Origin: an uncultured Clostridia bacterium
GTDB lineage: Bacteria; Bacillota; Clostridia; TANB77; CAG-508
NCBI GenBank assembly: GCA_949745595.1
Contig: CATJWN010000034.1
Location: 1 to 54,799 of the forward strand
Direction of reading: 5' to 3'
Length of the DNA: 54,799 nucleotides
Part shown: in pieces, positions 26,672 to 35,791 of the stretch
How positions within the stretch are numbered: the first letter of the stretch is position 1
How the letters are laid out: the number at the start of each line of letters is the position of its first letter
The notes under the pieces: model-generated
Told to the model about the DNA's origin: nothing
Databases searched by the model: none
The model's input: the letters and a program-made list of their open reading frames with translations, nothing else
Translations under genes and position numbers: made by a program

Positions 26672-28873
26672 TTATTTATTTTTAAGCCTTAAAGTATTTA
26701 ATATAACTGTTAAACTACTAATTACCATTGCAAAACTTGCTATCATTGGATTAATATGAAGTCCAAAAGAAGTAAATAGTCCCGCTGCTATTGGTATCAT
26801 AAGTACATTATAGAAAAATGCCCAGAACAAATTTTGCTTAATTATTCTTATTGTGCTTTTACTAATATTAATTAATTCTAAGATACTATCTAAACTATTT
26901 CTAGTTAATATTACATCAGACGAATCCATAGCAATATCTGTACCACTATTTACACTAACACCTATGTCTGCTGACATTAATGCTGGACTGTCATTTATTC
27001 CATCACCACACATCATAACATATTTATTTTCTTGTTTTAAATCCTTTATAGCCTGTGTCTTTTCTGATGGTAAAACATTAGCAATTACTTTTGTTATACC
27101 TATCTCTTTTGCAATCGCTTCTGCTGTTTCTTTATTATCACCTGTTAGCATAATAGTATCTATTTGGTTATTATTCAAACTCTCAATAACTTCTTTTATA
27201 TTGGCTCTTACTATATCATTTACACCTATTAAAGCAATTATTATATTTTCTTGAACAACATATATTATACTATTGCCATTACTTGCAAGCTCTTTTTCAT
27301 CAGCAATATGATTATTTTCAAGTTTGTAATTCTCAAGAATTTTAGCATTTCCAAGTATTATTTTTTTATCATTTACTTTACCAATAATACCATATCCTGC
27401 AACATTTCCAAACTCTTTTACTTCTAATTTTGGTATTTTATGTTCTTCTAAATATTCTGTAAAAGCCTTTCCAATTGGATGTGTAGACTTGCTTTCTATA
27501 CTTCCTACTAGCTGTATTAAACTATCATTGTCTAAATCACTGTAATTCTTAATTTCTGCAATTTTTAAAGTACCATAAGTTAAAGTTCCTGTCTTATCGA
27601 AAACTATTGTATTTACTTTTTGTGCATTTTCTAGTATCTCGCCTTTTTTTATTAGTATTCCACTACTTGCACATTTGCCTTCTGATACCACTATCGCAAG
27701 TGGTGTAGCGAGTCCCAAACTACAAGGACAAGCTACTACTAATATTGTTACGAAAGTAATTAAACTAGCTCCAAAATCATATCCTAAACTTAAGTAAATT
27801 ACAAAAGCTAGAATTGCTATAACAATAACTGCTGGCACAAAGTATCCTGATACAGTATCTGCTACTTTTGAGATAGGTGCTTTTGAATTACTAGCTTCTA
27901 CTACTAATTTTACTATTTCTGATATTGTAGATTCTTTACCTATTCTCTCTGCTCTATATTCTATATATCCATCATAATTTATGCTACCTGCAATTACTTT
28001 ATCTCCAACTTGTCTTGTTACTGGCTTACTTTCGCCTGTAATAAAAGCTTCATCTAAATGAGCTTTACCCGCTATAATTACACCATCTACTGCTATTCTT
28101 TCTCCTGGTTTTGCTACAACAATATCACCTTTATGCACCTCATCAATAGTTACTACTTTTTCTACCCCATCAACTTTGATAACAGCTTTTTCTGGTGTTA
28201 TCTTAACTAATTCGCCAATTGCTTCTTTTGTTTTGTCTTTACTTATACCGTCTAAATATCTACCAAGTTTTACAAAATATATTACCATTGCTGCAGCTTC
28301 AAAATATAGATTATGAATTGCATGCGTGTTTCCATTTAAAATTAAATACATACTATAAGTGCTATATAAAAAACTACTTAACACTCCTATTCCTACTAAA
28401 GTATCCATATTAGGAGTTCCATGTATCAAGTTTTTATATCCATTCTTTAATACATCAAAACCATATACGATAAAAATGATTGTAAAAATAAATAGCGTAA
28501 TTGTATAATTTACTGTGTTTTTAGTCATATCAATAATTGGTATACTTGGCAAATTTACCATACTACCCATTGAAACATACATAAGTAGAACTGCTAAAAT
28601 AGTAAAAATAATAAATATTACCTTATCTTTTTTTCCTTTTTCTTCTAGCTTTATCTCTTTAAATTCACCTAAACTTTTAAAACCTGCTTTTTTTACAAAC
28701 TCTTCTAACTTTTCTTGATTTAATAACTTTTCGTCATATTCTATTGTAGCATTTGCCATAACAAGATTTACACTTGCACTTTTTACACCATTTTGCTTAT
28801 TTAAATATTTCTCTAAACCATTAGAACACGCACTACAAGTCATTCCATCAATTGATAAAATTATCTTTTTCAT
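26672..28873 (-). CDS. copA: Copper-exporting P1B-type ATPase
   Basis: 733 residues. One N-terminal heavy-metal-associated domain with GMTCSACS (1-70), eight membrane helices, the CPC ion motif in VACPCSLGLATP, the phosphorylation site FDKTGTLTYG, the nucleotide motif KSTHPIGKAF and the hinge GDGINDSPALMSADIGV. CPC plus the HMA domain points to Cu(I) export. copZ is four bases upstream, so the two are one operon. No CsoR or CopY is adjacent. Confidence 0.95.
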   Translation of the reverse strand: MKKIILSIDGMTCSACSNGLEKYLNKQNGVKSASVNLVMANATIEYDEKLLNQEKLEEFVKKAGFKSLGEFKEIKLEEKGKKDKVIFIIFTILAVLLMYVSMGSMVNLPSIPIIDMTKNTVNYTITLFIFTIIFIVYGFDVLKNGYKNLIHGTPNMDTLVGIGVLSSFLYSTYSMYLILNGNTHAIHNLYFEAAAMVIYFVKLGRYLDGISKDKTKEAIGELVKITPEKAVIKVDGVEKVVTIDEVHKGDIVVAKPGERIAVDGVIIAGKAHLDEAFITGESKPVTRQVGDKVIAGSINYDGYIEYRAERIGKESTISEIVKLVVEASNSKAPISKVADTVSGYFVPAVIVIAILAFVIYLSLGYDFGASLITFVTILVVACPCSLGLATPLAIVVSEGKCASSGILIKKGEILENAQKVNTIVFDKTGTLTYGTLKIAEIKNYSDLDNDSLIQLVGSIESKSTHPIGKAFTEYLEEHKIPKLEVKEFGNVAGYGIIGKVNDKKIILGNAKILENYKLENNHIADEKELASNGNSIIYVVQENIIIALIGVNDIVRANIKEVIESLNNNQIDTIMLTGDNKETAEAIAKEIGITKVIANVLPSEKTQAIKDLKQENKYVMMCGDGINDSPALMSADIGVSVNSGTDIAMDSSDVILTRNSLDSILELINISKSTIRIIKQNLFWAFFYNVLMIPIAAGLFTSFGLHINPMIASFAMVISSLTVILNTLRLKNK

Positions 28874-28877
28874 AATA

Positions 28878-29084
28878 TTATTCCTTTACTTCAAAGCCAA
28901 TATCTTCAATAGTTTCTGCAATAACTTTCATATCAACATCTTTATTTAAAACAACTTTAACTGTACCAGCCTCAAAATGTGCTTCTACACTTTCTACTCC
29001 ATCTATATCTGATACTGCATTTTGAATTCTTTTCTCACAACCCCCACAATGCATTCCTTCTACATTTAATAATAATTCTTTCAT
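28878..29084 (-). CDS. copZ: Copper chaperone, HMA domain (CopZ-like)
   Basis: 68 residues, a single ferredoxin-like HMA fold with the GMHCGGCEKRI metal site. It would carry Cu(I) to CopA encoded just downstream. AGGAGGA before the ATG. GGC in place of the usual TSC between the two Cys is a mild variation that keeps both ligands. Confidence 0.9.
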   Translation of the reverse strand: MKELLLNVEGMHCGGCEKRIQNAVSDIDGVESVEAHFEAGTVKVVLNKDVDMKVIAETIEDIGFEVKE

Positions 29085-29106
29085 ATATATATCCTCCTCT
29101 TTATTA

Positions 29107-29523
29107 TTATTTTACCAACAAAGCTTCAAATTTATCACTAAATTCTTTAGCGACTTTTTTCAAGTTTATTGGCCTTAAATTTTTATTAGTAAAACAGTGT
29201 TTAGTTTCCGCTTCAATAACTTTATTGCCTGTCTTTTTGTCCGTTACTTCATATCCTACTGTCATTCTAACACCATTATATTCCTTTACGAAAGGCTCTA
29301 TTATTATAGTATCCCCAAAAGTAACATGATGCTTATATTCGCATTTTACACTTAAAACAGGAATAGTTATATCTCTTTCTTCTAAAAGCTCAAAAGGCAT
29401 TTCTATGCTTTCAAGCCACGCACATCTAGACTCTTCCATATATCTAATATAATTTGAATGATGTACTACACCCATTCTATCTGTTTCATAATAATTAATT
29501 TTTCTTTCAAAAACAAAACTCAT
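29107..29523 (-). CDS. Acyl-CoA thioesterase, YbgC/FadM type
   Basis: Start placed at ATG 29523, where AAGGTGAT is correctly spaced; the longer frame begins 30 bases earlier without a site. About 138 residues with a hot-dog fold. YYETDRMGVVHHSNYIRYME carries the family catalytic Asp and the VHHxNYxRY block. These enzymes hydrolyse acyl-CoA thioesters; the physiological substrate is not known. Confidence 0.87.
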   Translation of the reverse strand: MSFVFERKINYYETDRMGVVHHSNYIRYMEESRCAWLESIEMPFELLEERDITIPVLSVKCEYKHHVTFGDTIIIEPFVKEYNGVRMTVGYEVTDKKTGNKVIEAETKHCFTNKNLRPINLKKVAKEFSDKFEALLVK

Positions 29524-29571
29524 TTCTATCACCTTCGTTATTATATACCCCAATAAATATTTTGTAAATAT

Positions 29572-30021
29572 CTAGCATATCTTATTTAATAGTGCTTTGC
29601 ACCCTTCTAATACATCATCATAAGTTTTATCAAAATTTCCTGTATACCAAGGATCTGCAATATCTCTTGGATTATCTGTAAAATCTAATAATCTGCAAAC
29701 TTTTTGTTCTTTATCATCTCCAATAATACGTAGTATATTTATAATATTACGCTCTTCCATTCCTATAATATAATCAAATTCTTTATAATCATGCTTAGTT
29801 ATTTGCCTAGATCTATGGTCTGTAAATGGCACGCCCTCTTTACGTAATTTTTGCACTGTACCATAATGTATTCCATTTCCTATTTCTTCTGAGCTAGTAG
29901 CAGCAGAGTCAATAAAAAATTTCTCTTCTAGCCCCTTTTTTCTTACTAAATCTTTAAAAACCATTTCCGCCATAGGTGACCTACAAATATTACCTAAACA
30001 TACAAATAATACTTTTTTCAT
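29572..30021 (-). CDS. Low-molecular-weight protein tyrosine phosphatase
   Basis: 149 residues. VCLGNICRSPMAE carries the CX5R active site (C9 and R15 region), and ADPWYTGNF near residue 120 supplies the catalytic Asp of the DPWY motif. These enzymes dephosphorylate tyrosine on proteins, often kinases of the cell envelope; no tyrosine kinase is in the window. The ATG overlaps the TAA of the preceding gene. Confidence 0.93.
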   Translation of the reverse strand: MKKVLFVCLGNICRSPMAEMVFKDLVRKKGLEEKFFIDSAATSSEEIGNGIHYGTVQKLRKEGVPFTDHRSRQITKHDYKEFDYIIGMEERNIINILRIIGDDKEQKVCRLLDFTDNPRDIADPWYTGNFDKTYDDVLEGCKALLNKIC

Positions 30022-30407
30022 TATTTACACCTTTCTTGTTTCGCATAATAAATATTTTTATCTTGATTATCTTCTTCAAATTTATGGTCTGAAACTCTTA
30101 TAAAACCTGATCCTACTGGTGCTTTTAAATACGGAATAATATCTGGATCATAATTACAAATAGTATTTATTGAAAAAACATTTAAGTTTGAAGAACTTGA
30201 AGTATACTCATTAGACTCATCACCTTTTAAGAATCTCCAACCGCTATCTGGTCTTCCTTCATCTGGTTCTTCTCTATACATATATCCGACTTTCCATCCG
30301 TCTTTAGTAATTCTATTTGATGCAAGGCAACCTTCTCCGTTTCCACCTTTCCAATCAATTAAATCTTTAACTTCAATTTTAATAAACCCTTTATCAGTAA
30401 ACTCCAT
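30021..30407 (-). CDS. DUF2185 (Imm33-like) protein
   Basis: Start chosen at ATG 30407, eight bases after GGAGG; earlier ATGs at 30422 and 30413 are badly spaced. About 128 residues. GWKVGYMYREEPDEG, DSGWRFLKGDESNEY and the C-terminal DPDIIPYLKAPVGSGF match the DUF2185 pattern, one form of which acts as immunity proteins to polymorphic toxins. No toxin lies beside it, so it may be a stand-alone house-keeping variant. It is translationally coupled to the phosphatase gene downstream. Confidence 0.72.
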   Translation of the reverse strand: MEFTDKGFIKIEVKDLIDWKGGNGEGCLASNRITKDGWKVGYMYREEPDEGRPDSGWRFLKGDESNEYTSSSSNLNVFSINTICNYDPDIIPYLKAPVGSGFIRVSDHKFEEDNQDKNIYYAKQERCK

Positions 30408-30456
30408 TTTCATTTCCTCCATAAAGATATTTGTGGTTATTCTATCATAAAAAGAA

Positions 30457-30488
30457 AAATTACTCTATACTTTCGTATAAAGTAATTT
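30457..30488 (-). terminator. Terminator after thiN
   Basis: AAATTACTCTATAC / GTATAAAGTAATTT, 13 of 14 pairs, four-base loop, then TTTTCTTTTT on the minus strand. Confidence 0.8.
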
Positions 30489-30494
30489 TATATT

Positions 30495-31124
30495 TTAATC
30501 TTTACTTTCAACTACAATTAAAACGCCTTTATTTATCGTTATACTTGCAATCTCCTGTACGAGCTCATTACTTATTCCTAAGCTTTTTCCAAAGCTTAAA
30601 TTATAATTGGCTAGTGAATATTTAAAACCTCTTAGCGTAATCCCATTTACCTCACTAGTAAGTGGAATAATTGATATAAATTTTCCATATGCTTTACTTT
30701 TCTCAATCTTAGCAAATTTGTCTATTAAATAAATTTTATTATGAGAGTCTACCATATCACACTTTATATTTTTTTCCAGACATTTAGTTAAAATATGTAT
30801 GTTGGCTAAAGTATGGTCGATTCTTGTTCCTATCCCTCCTATAATCCTTATAGCATCTGGCTTTAATGAAATTGCACATTCAATACCTAATTCTGTATCT
30901 GTATAATCCTTTTCCGGATTATACTTTTTAATTTCTATTCCTTGTTTTTTGTAGAAATCGATTATGCTTTTATTAACTGAGTCAAAATCACCTACAATAT
31001 AATCAGGATGTACGTTTTGATTATATACGCTCTCTAAACCTTTATCAACTGCTATAATTTTATCATAATCTTTTGATGAGATTTCTATATCTACATTTCC
31101 ACCAGATACTATTAATACTTTCAT
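30495..31124 (-). CDS. thiN: Thiamine pyrophosphokinase
   Basis: 209 residues. IAVDKGLESVYNQNVHPDYIVGDFDS is the catalytic domain signature (GDFDS), followed by EKDYTDTELGIECAI and GGIGTRIDHTLANIHIL. It converts thiamine to thiamine diphosphate, the cofactor of the PFOR encoded at 44754-47807. It is 15 bases after the gene for the ECF-associated membrane protein. In most Firmicutes thiN is near the ribosome-assembly genes rpe and rsgA, which are not here. Confidence 0.92.
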   Translation of the reverse strand: MKVLIVSGGNVDIEISSKDYDKIIAVDKGLESVYNQNVHPDYIVGDFDSVNKSIIDFYKKQGIEIKKYNPEKDYTDTELGIECAISLKPDAIRIIGGIGTRIDHTLANIHILTKCLEKNIKCDMVDSHNKIYLIDKFAKIEKSKAYGKFISIIPLTSEVNGITLRGFKYSLANYNLSFGKSLGISNELVQEIASITINKGVLIVVESKD

Positions 31125-31138
31125 TTTTATCTTCCTTT

Positions 31139-31558
31139 TTATTTATCATTTATTGTAGTGCTCACTGATCCATCTTTTTCTATTTCATAATGTACATCAA
31201 AATCTGTATAACCTTCGTCAAGAATATCAACCTCTGTAGTACCGTCTGTTGACTCAAATCTATAGAATTTACGTTTATGTCCATCTTTATCAGTATATTC
31301 TCTTGATTCAACTGGTTTATAATCGGCTTGATTGAAAGTAACATTTATCAAATCTTTAACGTCTTTTGCGAGTTGCCCATCTGTTGCGGCATTCACTGTA
31401 AGAAAACTTCCCGACATAAATATTAATATTAAGGCTGTTACAGAAATTATAGCTTTTCTTTTTGATATTCTCATATCTGCCTCCTTTTCCAAGTTAGATA
31501 CAACTATTTTGTTTCTAACATTATTTATTACTCTTCTTTCTAATTCGTTATTTATCAT
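31139..31558 (-). CDS. Probable anti-sigma factor, single-pass membrane protein
   Basis: 139 residues. A short N-terminal cytoplasmic segment (about 1-32), one membrane helix (about 35-57) and an extracellular domain rich in charged residues. It overlaps the ECF sigma gene by 11 bases, the usual arrangement for a cognate anti-sigma factor. The N-terminal domain is small for an anti-sigma domain, and no ZAS zinc motif is seen. The extracellular half (FYRFESTDGTTEVDILDEGY) is not recognised. Role inferred from position. Confidence 0.6.
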   Translation of the reverse strand: MINNELERRVINNVRNKIVVSNLEKEADMRISKRKAIISVTALILIFMSGSFLTVNAATDGQLAKDVKDLINVTFNQADYKPVESREYTDKDGHKRKFYRFESTDGTTEVDILDEGYTDFDVHYEIEKDGSVSTTINDK

Positions 31559-32102
31559 AGTTGTATCCCCCTTCTTTTAATTTTTTCTTTGCTAATTTTC
31601 TTAATCTATGCAGTGTCACCTTTACTTTTGGTACTGATATGTTAAGTTTTTTAGCTATATCTTTAACTTTTATATTTTGATAATAAAACATAATGAATAT
31701 TTCTTTTTCTTGATCTTTTACCATACTCAAAACACCTTCTACGATTGCAATTTTATTAGAATTGTCTATATTATTTACAATATCTATATTAGAATATATC
31801 TCATTTTGTAGGTCATCAAAATTCTCAAATTCATAGTTTATTTTATAATGTTGATATTTCTTTTTTATTATATTCCTTGCAATTCCGATTAGATAAGGTT
31901 TTACTTTAATATCTTCTTCTAGGGTATCTGATTTTTTCCAAAATATGAAAAACACATCTGACAATATCTCTTGTATATCTTCCTCATTTGATATTGAATT
32001 TTTTAGCACGGTATAGATATATGTATTGTATGTTTTGATTACTTCTTCGATATTTAATTGACTATTCTCCTCAAAATCTCTTATTATTTTATTATCATCC
32101 AA
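31548..32102 (-). CDS. ECF-family RNA polymerase sigma factor
   Basis: 184 residues with region 2 (NTYIYTVLKNSISNEEDIQE, LSDVFFIFWKK) and region 4 (KEIFIMFYYQNIKVKDIAKK, ISVPKVKVTLHRLRKLAKK). The frame begins at a TTG (32102), with GGGAG 12 bases upstream; no better start is visible. An ECF-like promoter may lie upstream. Followed by an overlapping membrane protein gene, likely its anti-sigma factor. Confidence 0.88.
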   Translation of the reverse strand: MDDNKIIRDFEENSQLNIEEVIKTYNTYIYTVLKNSISNEEDIQEILSDVFFIFWKKSDTLEEDIKVKPYLIGIARNIIKKKYQHYKINYEFENFDDLQNEIYSNIDIVNNIDNSNKIAIVEGVLSMVKDQEKEIFIMFYYQNIKVKDIAKKLNISVPKVKVTLHRLRKLAKKKLKEGGYNYDK

Positions 32103-32143
32103 TTTAGATCTAAACTCCCTGTAAAAGTACTTTCACTTATATA

Positions 32144-32169
32144 ATACCGTTTTTTCAGAAAAGGTTACA
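32144..32169 (-). promoter_or_regulatory. Possible ECF-type autoregulatory promoter
   Basis: TGTAACC (32163-32169) and CGGTAT (32144-32149) on the minus strand resemble ECF -35 and -10 elements, but the 13-base gap is shorter than usual. Confidence 0.35.
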
Positions 32170-32171
32170 AA

Positions 32172-32538
32172 TTAAATTTCTATTATTAAAAAATCGCCAT
32201 CTTTTGCTTCTGTAATCTCTCTTATATTCACATCTGAAACAATCTCAACTATATTTAAAGAATGATCTCCACCTTCCTTATTGTTTTTTTCTGGTCTTAC
32301 AATGTATGCTCTATGTCCTTGTATTTCACACTTTTCCACTAATACTTCAAAATCTCCATCATACTCTTCAGGCGTAATCTTATCAGTATTTTCTAAAATA
32401 ATATCTTTATCTAGCTCAAGATTTAAAGTACCTAAGAACAAGTCAATATCGTATTTTTCTTGGAAAATTCTTTTAACTTTATTTACCCAAAAACTTCCAG
32501 TTCCGAAATCCTGATTTTACTTTTCCAGTTAACTTCAT
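32172..32538 (-). CDS. DUF120 / archaeal-type riboflavin kinase, read through a +1 frameshift
   Basis: Starts MKLTGKVKSGF, then CGG-AAC in the zero frame, which stops eight codons later. Skipping the C at 32505 gives GTGSFWVNKVKRIFQEKYDI, then FLGTLNLELDKD, and a C-terminus with HSLNIVEIVSDVNIRE and KDGDFLIIEI. This is the DUF120 fold of CTP-dependent riboflavin kinases: SGxGxG loop, GTLNL motif, IVEI and DGD. Joined length is 121 residues, the usual size. The ATG overlaps the TGA of the upstream hydrolase gene (ATGA), so it is translationally coupled. The family makes FMN in archaea; bacterial members may have another role. Confidence 0.82.
32502..32505 (-). other. +1 recoding site CGGA in DUF120 gene
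   Basis: Zero frame TTT-CGG-AAC (codon 12); productive frame TTT-(C)-GGA-ACT-GGA restores the Gly-rich nucleotide loop. 11 codons before, 111 including stop after. Confidence 0.88.
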
Positions 32539-33581
32539 ACTCTCTCCTCTATTTTCTCTTCAAGGAATTTAATTATTGTATCCATTACTTCCTTATCTTC
32601 TTCCGTTATTTTTTTATAATCGATATTACCATATAGTCTTTCACATTCTTCTTTTGGAATTTTACCTTTATATTTTTTGCCTATATTTCTAATTTCTGAA
32701 AAAGTATCAGTTACATACTTTTCTGATTCCAATGTTTGATATACATTGTGATTTTTATCTTTATATATTATTGTTTTTATATTATCATTTCCATCTAAGT
32801 CCTTTGAAACTAAGCTATTAGACATCACTACTGAAGTATCACTATCTCCTTGTAATATAAGTACTGGTATTTCTGTTTTCTTTAGTATATCAACTGTATT
32901 TTGAATGCTTGCTTTTCCAAAAGTAATAAAATTTAGTATTGTTATAAAAGGTTTTAAAAATATGAAGTTCTTTTTAGTCATATCCTTAATAGAATCACAA
33001 ATAATTTGAGAAGAATTATTAAAACCTGACATTGCAACTACTGCTTTTACTTTTGGATCATATTGTAATTCTTGGCAAACTGCATAAGCTCCCCAAGAGT
33101 GCCCAATTAAAACTATTTTATATTTATTCAAATTCTCATCTTCATTTATGTATCTTAAAGCATATTTTAAATCTATAACTGATTGGAAAAATCCTTTTAA
33201 GTTCTTGCCCTCTGAAGTACAAGTTCCAGTGTTATCATAACTAATAACCATAAAACCTGCTTTAGCAAGTGTATTTATTTCTGTTGTATAGCTCAAATGT
33301 CCTGCTCCCATACCATGAACAAATACAACAATCCCTTTATATTCTTTTATATTTTTATTTGTATATATAAATCCTCTTAAAATCTGACCTTTGTTAGACT
33401 TAAATTCCATTTTTTTACTTTCCAATTCTTCAAAATCGTCTGCTGTAAAGTATTTCAAATTTGGATTTCCTTCACATCTTTTCCCAAATACTGTGTACAA
33501 AATTAGTTTCACAAGCATAAGTAATATTGCTATTATAATAGCTAAAATAATAATAACTATATTTAACATACTCTCCTCCAT
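32535..33581 (-). CDS. Alpha/beta hydrolase with N-terminal membrane anchor
   Basis: 348 residues. Hydrophobic helix at about 6-32, then an alpha/beta hydrolase core. VVFVHGMGAGHLSY gives the oxyanion HG motif, ILIGHSWGAYAV the GxSxG nucleophile Ser, and LILQGDSDTSV and DKNHNV the Asp and His of the triad. Probably a membrane-bound esterase or lipase-like enzyme facing the cytoplasm or the envelope; substrate unknown. GGAGGA precedes the ATG; coupled to the DUF120 gene. Confidence 0.88.
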   Translation of the reverse strand: MEESMLNIVIIILAIIIAILLMLVKLILYTVFGKRCEGNPNLKYFTADDFEELESKKMEFKSNKGQILRGFIYTNKNIKEYKGIVVFVHGMGAGHLSYTTEINTLAKAGFMVISYDNTGTCTSEGKNLKGFFQSVIDLKYALRYINEDENLNKYKIVLIGHSWGAYAVCQELQYDPKVKAVVAMSGFNNSSQIICDSIKDMTKKNFIFLKPFITILNFITFGKASIQNTVDILKKTEIPVLILQGDSDTSVVMSNSLVSKDLDGNDNIKTIIYKDKNHNVYQTLESEKYVTDTFSEIRNIGKKYKGKIPKEECERLYGNIDYKKITEEDKEVMDTIIKFLEEKIEERV

Positions 33582-33601
33582 CTTAACTTAAGTTCTTGTC
33601 A

Positions 33602-33631
33602 ATTATACCATAGTTTTATGCTAAATGTAAA
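33602..33631 (-). promoter_or_regulatory. Promoter of hydrolase-DUF120 operon
   Basis: TTTACA (33626-33631), 18-base spacer, TATAAT (33602-33607) on the minus strand. It abuts the start of the divergent Fic frame. Confidence 0.6.
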
Positions 33632-34564
33632 TTGTATAGAAACTCTGTTGACTTTTCAGTCAGCATTTTAGTTTCTAAAAAAGAAATTGCCGAAATAGTA
33701 GGTGTTGAGCCAGCTACTATTTCTAAATATGAATCTGGTATGCTAGAACCCAATATTGCTTCTTTAAAAAAATTAGCTAAAATATTTGAGGTATCATTAG
33801 ATATATTTTTAAATGACGCAGAAGATATCTTCAACTTCGACAATATTAATATTTTAGATGTACTCAGAGAACAAAAATATATGAAATTAAAAGGTAATTT
33901 GTACCATAATACGCAAATTGCTTTTACTTATAACACAAATCATATTGAAGGTAGTACTTTAACAGAGGAACAAACAAGATTTATCTTTGAAACTAATACG
34001 CTTCTATTTGATAAACAGACTATTGCTAACGTTAATGATATAATTGAAACGACAAATCACTTCAAACTAATTGATTATATGATTGATATTGCTAGTGAGC
34101 CATTAAATGAAGAAATGATAAAAGAGTTTCATAAGATTTTGAAAATTGGAACTTCTGATAGCCAAAAGGACTGGTTTAATGTAGGCAAATATAAAAAATT
34201 AGCTAATTCAGTTGGTGAGATAAAAACTGTAGCTCCAAAAGATGTTGATAAAAATATGCAGAAACTATTAAATTGGTATAATTCATTAACACAAGTTAGT
34301 TTCAAGGATATTGTAGAATTTCACGCAAAATTTGAAAAAATTCATCCTTTCCAAGATGGCAATGGAAGAATTGGCAGAATAATCGCTTTTAAAGAGTGTT
34401 TAAAACACAATATTATTCCTTTTATAATATTAGATAAAGATAAATTATTTTATTATCAAGGGCTTAAAGAATATCAATTAAATAAAGAAAAAGGCTATTT
34501 AATTGATACTTGCTTAAACGCTCAAGACCAGTATAAGAAAATGATAGAATTGTACTTAAAATAA
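33632..34564 (+). CDS. XRE-Fic protein with a damaged or unusual N-terminus
   Basis: The Fic core is complete: NTNHIEGSTLT (the inhibitory-helix-like block), and IHPFQDGNGRIGR (HPFxxGNGRxxR) near residue 235. Fic enzymes transfer AMP or related groups to proteins. Residues 15-60 form most of an XRE helix-turn-helix (KKEIAEIVGVEPATISKYES), but helix 1 is absent. The frame opens at a TTG with no ribosome binding site and no promoter, and directly abuts the divergent hydrolase promoter. Either the true 5' end was lost, making it a pseudogene, or the domain starts unusually. A frame-shifted reading (MLNVNCIETLLTFQS) could supply a helix, but there is no CGG there. Confidence 0.65.
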   Translation: MYRNSVDFSVSILVSKKEIAEIVGVEPATISKYESGMLEPNIASLKKLAKIFEVSLDIFLNDAEDIFNFDNINILDVLREQKYMKLKGNLYHNTQIAFTYNTNHIEGSTLTEEQTRFIFETNTLLFDKQTIANVNDIIETTNHFKLIDYMIDIASEPLNEEMIKEFHKILKIGTSDSQKDWFNVGKYKKLANSVGEIKTVAPKDVDKNMQKLLNWYNSLTQVSFKDIVEFHAKFEKIHPFQDGNGRIGRIIAFKECLKHNIIPFIILDKDKLFYYQGLKEYQLNKEKGYLIDTCLNAQDQYKKMIELYLK

Positions 34565-34570
34565 AAACAC

Positions 34571-34593
34571 CCCAGATGATTTAAACATCTGGG
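34571..34593 (+). terminator. Hairpin after Fic gene
   Basis: CCCAGATG / CATCTGGG 8-bp stem with a 7-base loop, followed by a weak T-rich tract. Confidence 0.6.
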
Positions 34594-34644
34594 CTATTAT
34601 TTACATTCATTTTAAATCTCCTACTTCTCTATTATATCACGATT

Positions 34645-35769
34645 TTAAGTTACATTTATCCAATTATCAAACTTATTTAAAACTTTATCAATTGGTCTTA
34701 GTTTTAATATTTTAAATATTGGTCGTTCTAATAAATTTACTCTAAAAAATTCTATAATTATTGCAAGTATATATATTCCAATTACGCATAATAACGTGTG
34801 CAATAGGAAAACATATATTGGTGAATTAATAACTAAATCTGTTCTGCAATCTAAAAACCAAAAGTGCCTTTGATATAGTTGATGTCCTGAAATCAAGAAA
34901 GTCACAAAGCTCACCTTCGAAATATAGTTTATAATTTTATTTTGCTTAATTTTCAAATTCTTAAAGAATAGAAAATAGCCTACTGCGCCTATTATACTAT
35001 ATATACTGTACATACAAATACATTTGTCTTTATTGATATGAATATTAAATTTCCTATCTAAAAATATCACTAAAATTTCTAGTAAAAATATACATATTGG
35101 GTGTAATACCGCTATTAGTAATCCTGTCTTTTTGTTCCTAAATTCTATTTTAAATAAATTAATGTAAGCTCCTAAAACATACATATATATTCCCCAACGA
35201 AGCTCTGAATACATAAAATATTTATTGAAAAATGTAGGTAAAATTGACAGTAGTATTCCAAAAAATATCAAAAATACTTCACAGCCTCTCTTTCCTAAAC
35301 CTTTTATCAATTTATTTAAAAACGGTATAAATATGTATATATATACATAAACAGTAGCAAACCAATATATGTTGTGTGTAATAGGTTTAAAAAAAGGTGC
35401 TATATTCGTAGCTTCAAAGTCTCCGTTACTCGTATACACTTCAAGCGCTGCAAGAGCTATAGAATAAGATAAAATCTGTAAACAAAATTTTAATAGTTTT
35501 CTTACTTTAAACTTTGAATTTATCATAAAGTATCCAGTAATTAAGAAAAATATATTTACTCCAACCTGTCCTTCTGTTGAAAGAAGTAACGCTACAATTT
35601 TATTATTTGTATAAACATACACTTCTGAAATAGCTCCTGCAACCATATAGTGATATACAAAAATAAATAGTGTTGAAACTATTCTTAGCAACTCAATATT
35701 AGATTCTCTTCCCTCTTTTAAATTCACTTTTTTATCTTTTTTCACTATCTCTAGAGTTTCCGCTTGCAT
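34645..35769 (-). CDS. Acyltransferase 3 family membrane protein
   Basis: 374 residues with about ten membrane helices. RESNIELLRIVSTLFIFVYH near the N-terminus is the Acyl_transf_3 signature (RxxxLDxLR...FIF.YH), followed by GVNIFFLITGYFMI. These enzymes acylate surface polysaccharides or peptidoglycan. The divergent XRE gene and two identical-type operators in the shared upstream region suggest regulation by that XRE protein. Confidence 0.9.
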   Translation of the reverse strand: MQAETLEIVKKDKKVNLKEGRESNIELLRIVSTLFIFVYHYMVAGAISEVYVYTNNKIVALLLSTEGQVGVNIFFLITGYFMINSKFKVRKLLKFCLQILSYSIALAALEVYTSNGDFEATNIAPFFKPITHNIYWFATVYVYIYIFIPFLNKLIKGLGKRGCEVFLIFFGILLSILPTFFNKYFMYSELRWGIYMYVLGAYINLFKIEFRNKKTGLLIAVLHPICIFLLEILVIFLDRKFNIHINKDKCICMYSIYSIIGAVGYFLFFKNLKIKQNKIINYISKVSFVTFLISGHQLYQRHFWFLDCRTDLVINSPIYVFLLHTLLCVIGIYILAIIIEFFRVNLLERPIFKILKLRPIDKVLNKFDNWINVT

Positions 35770-35791
35770 TACTTACCTCAAAAACATTTTG

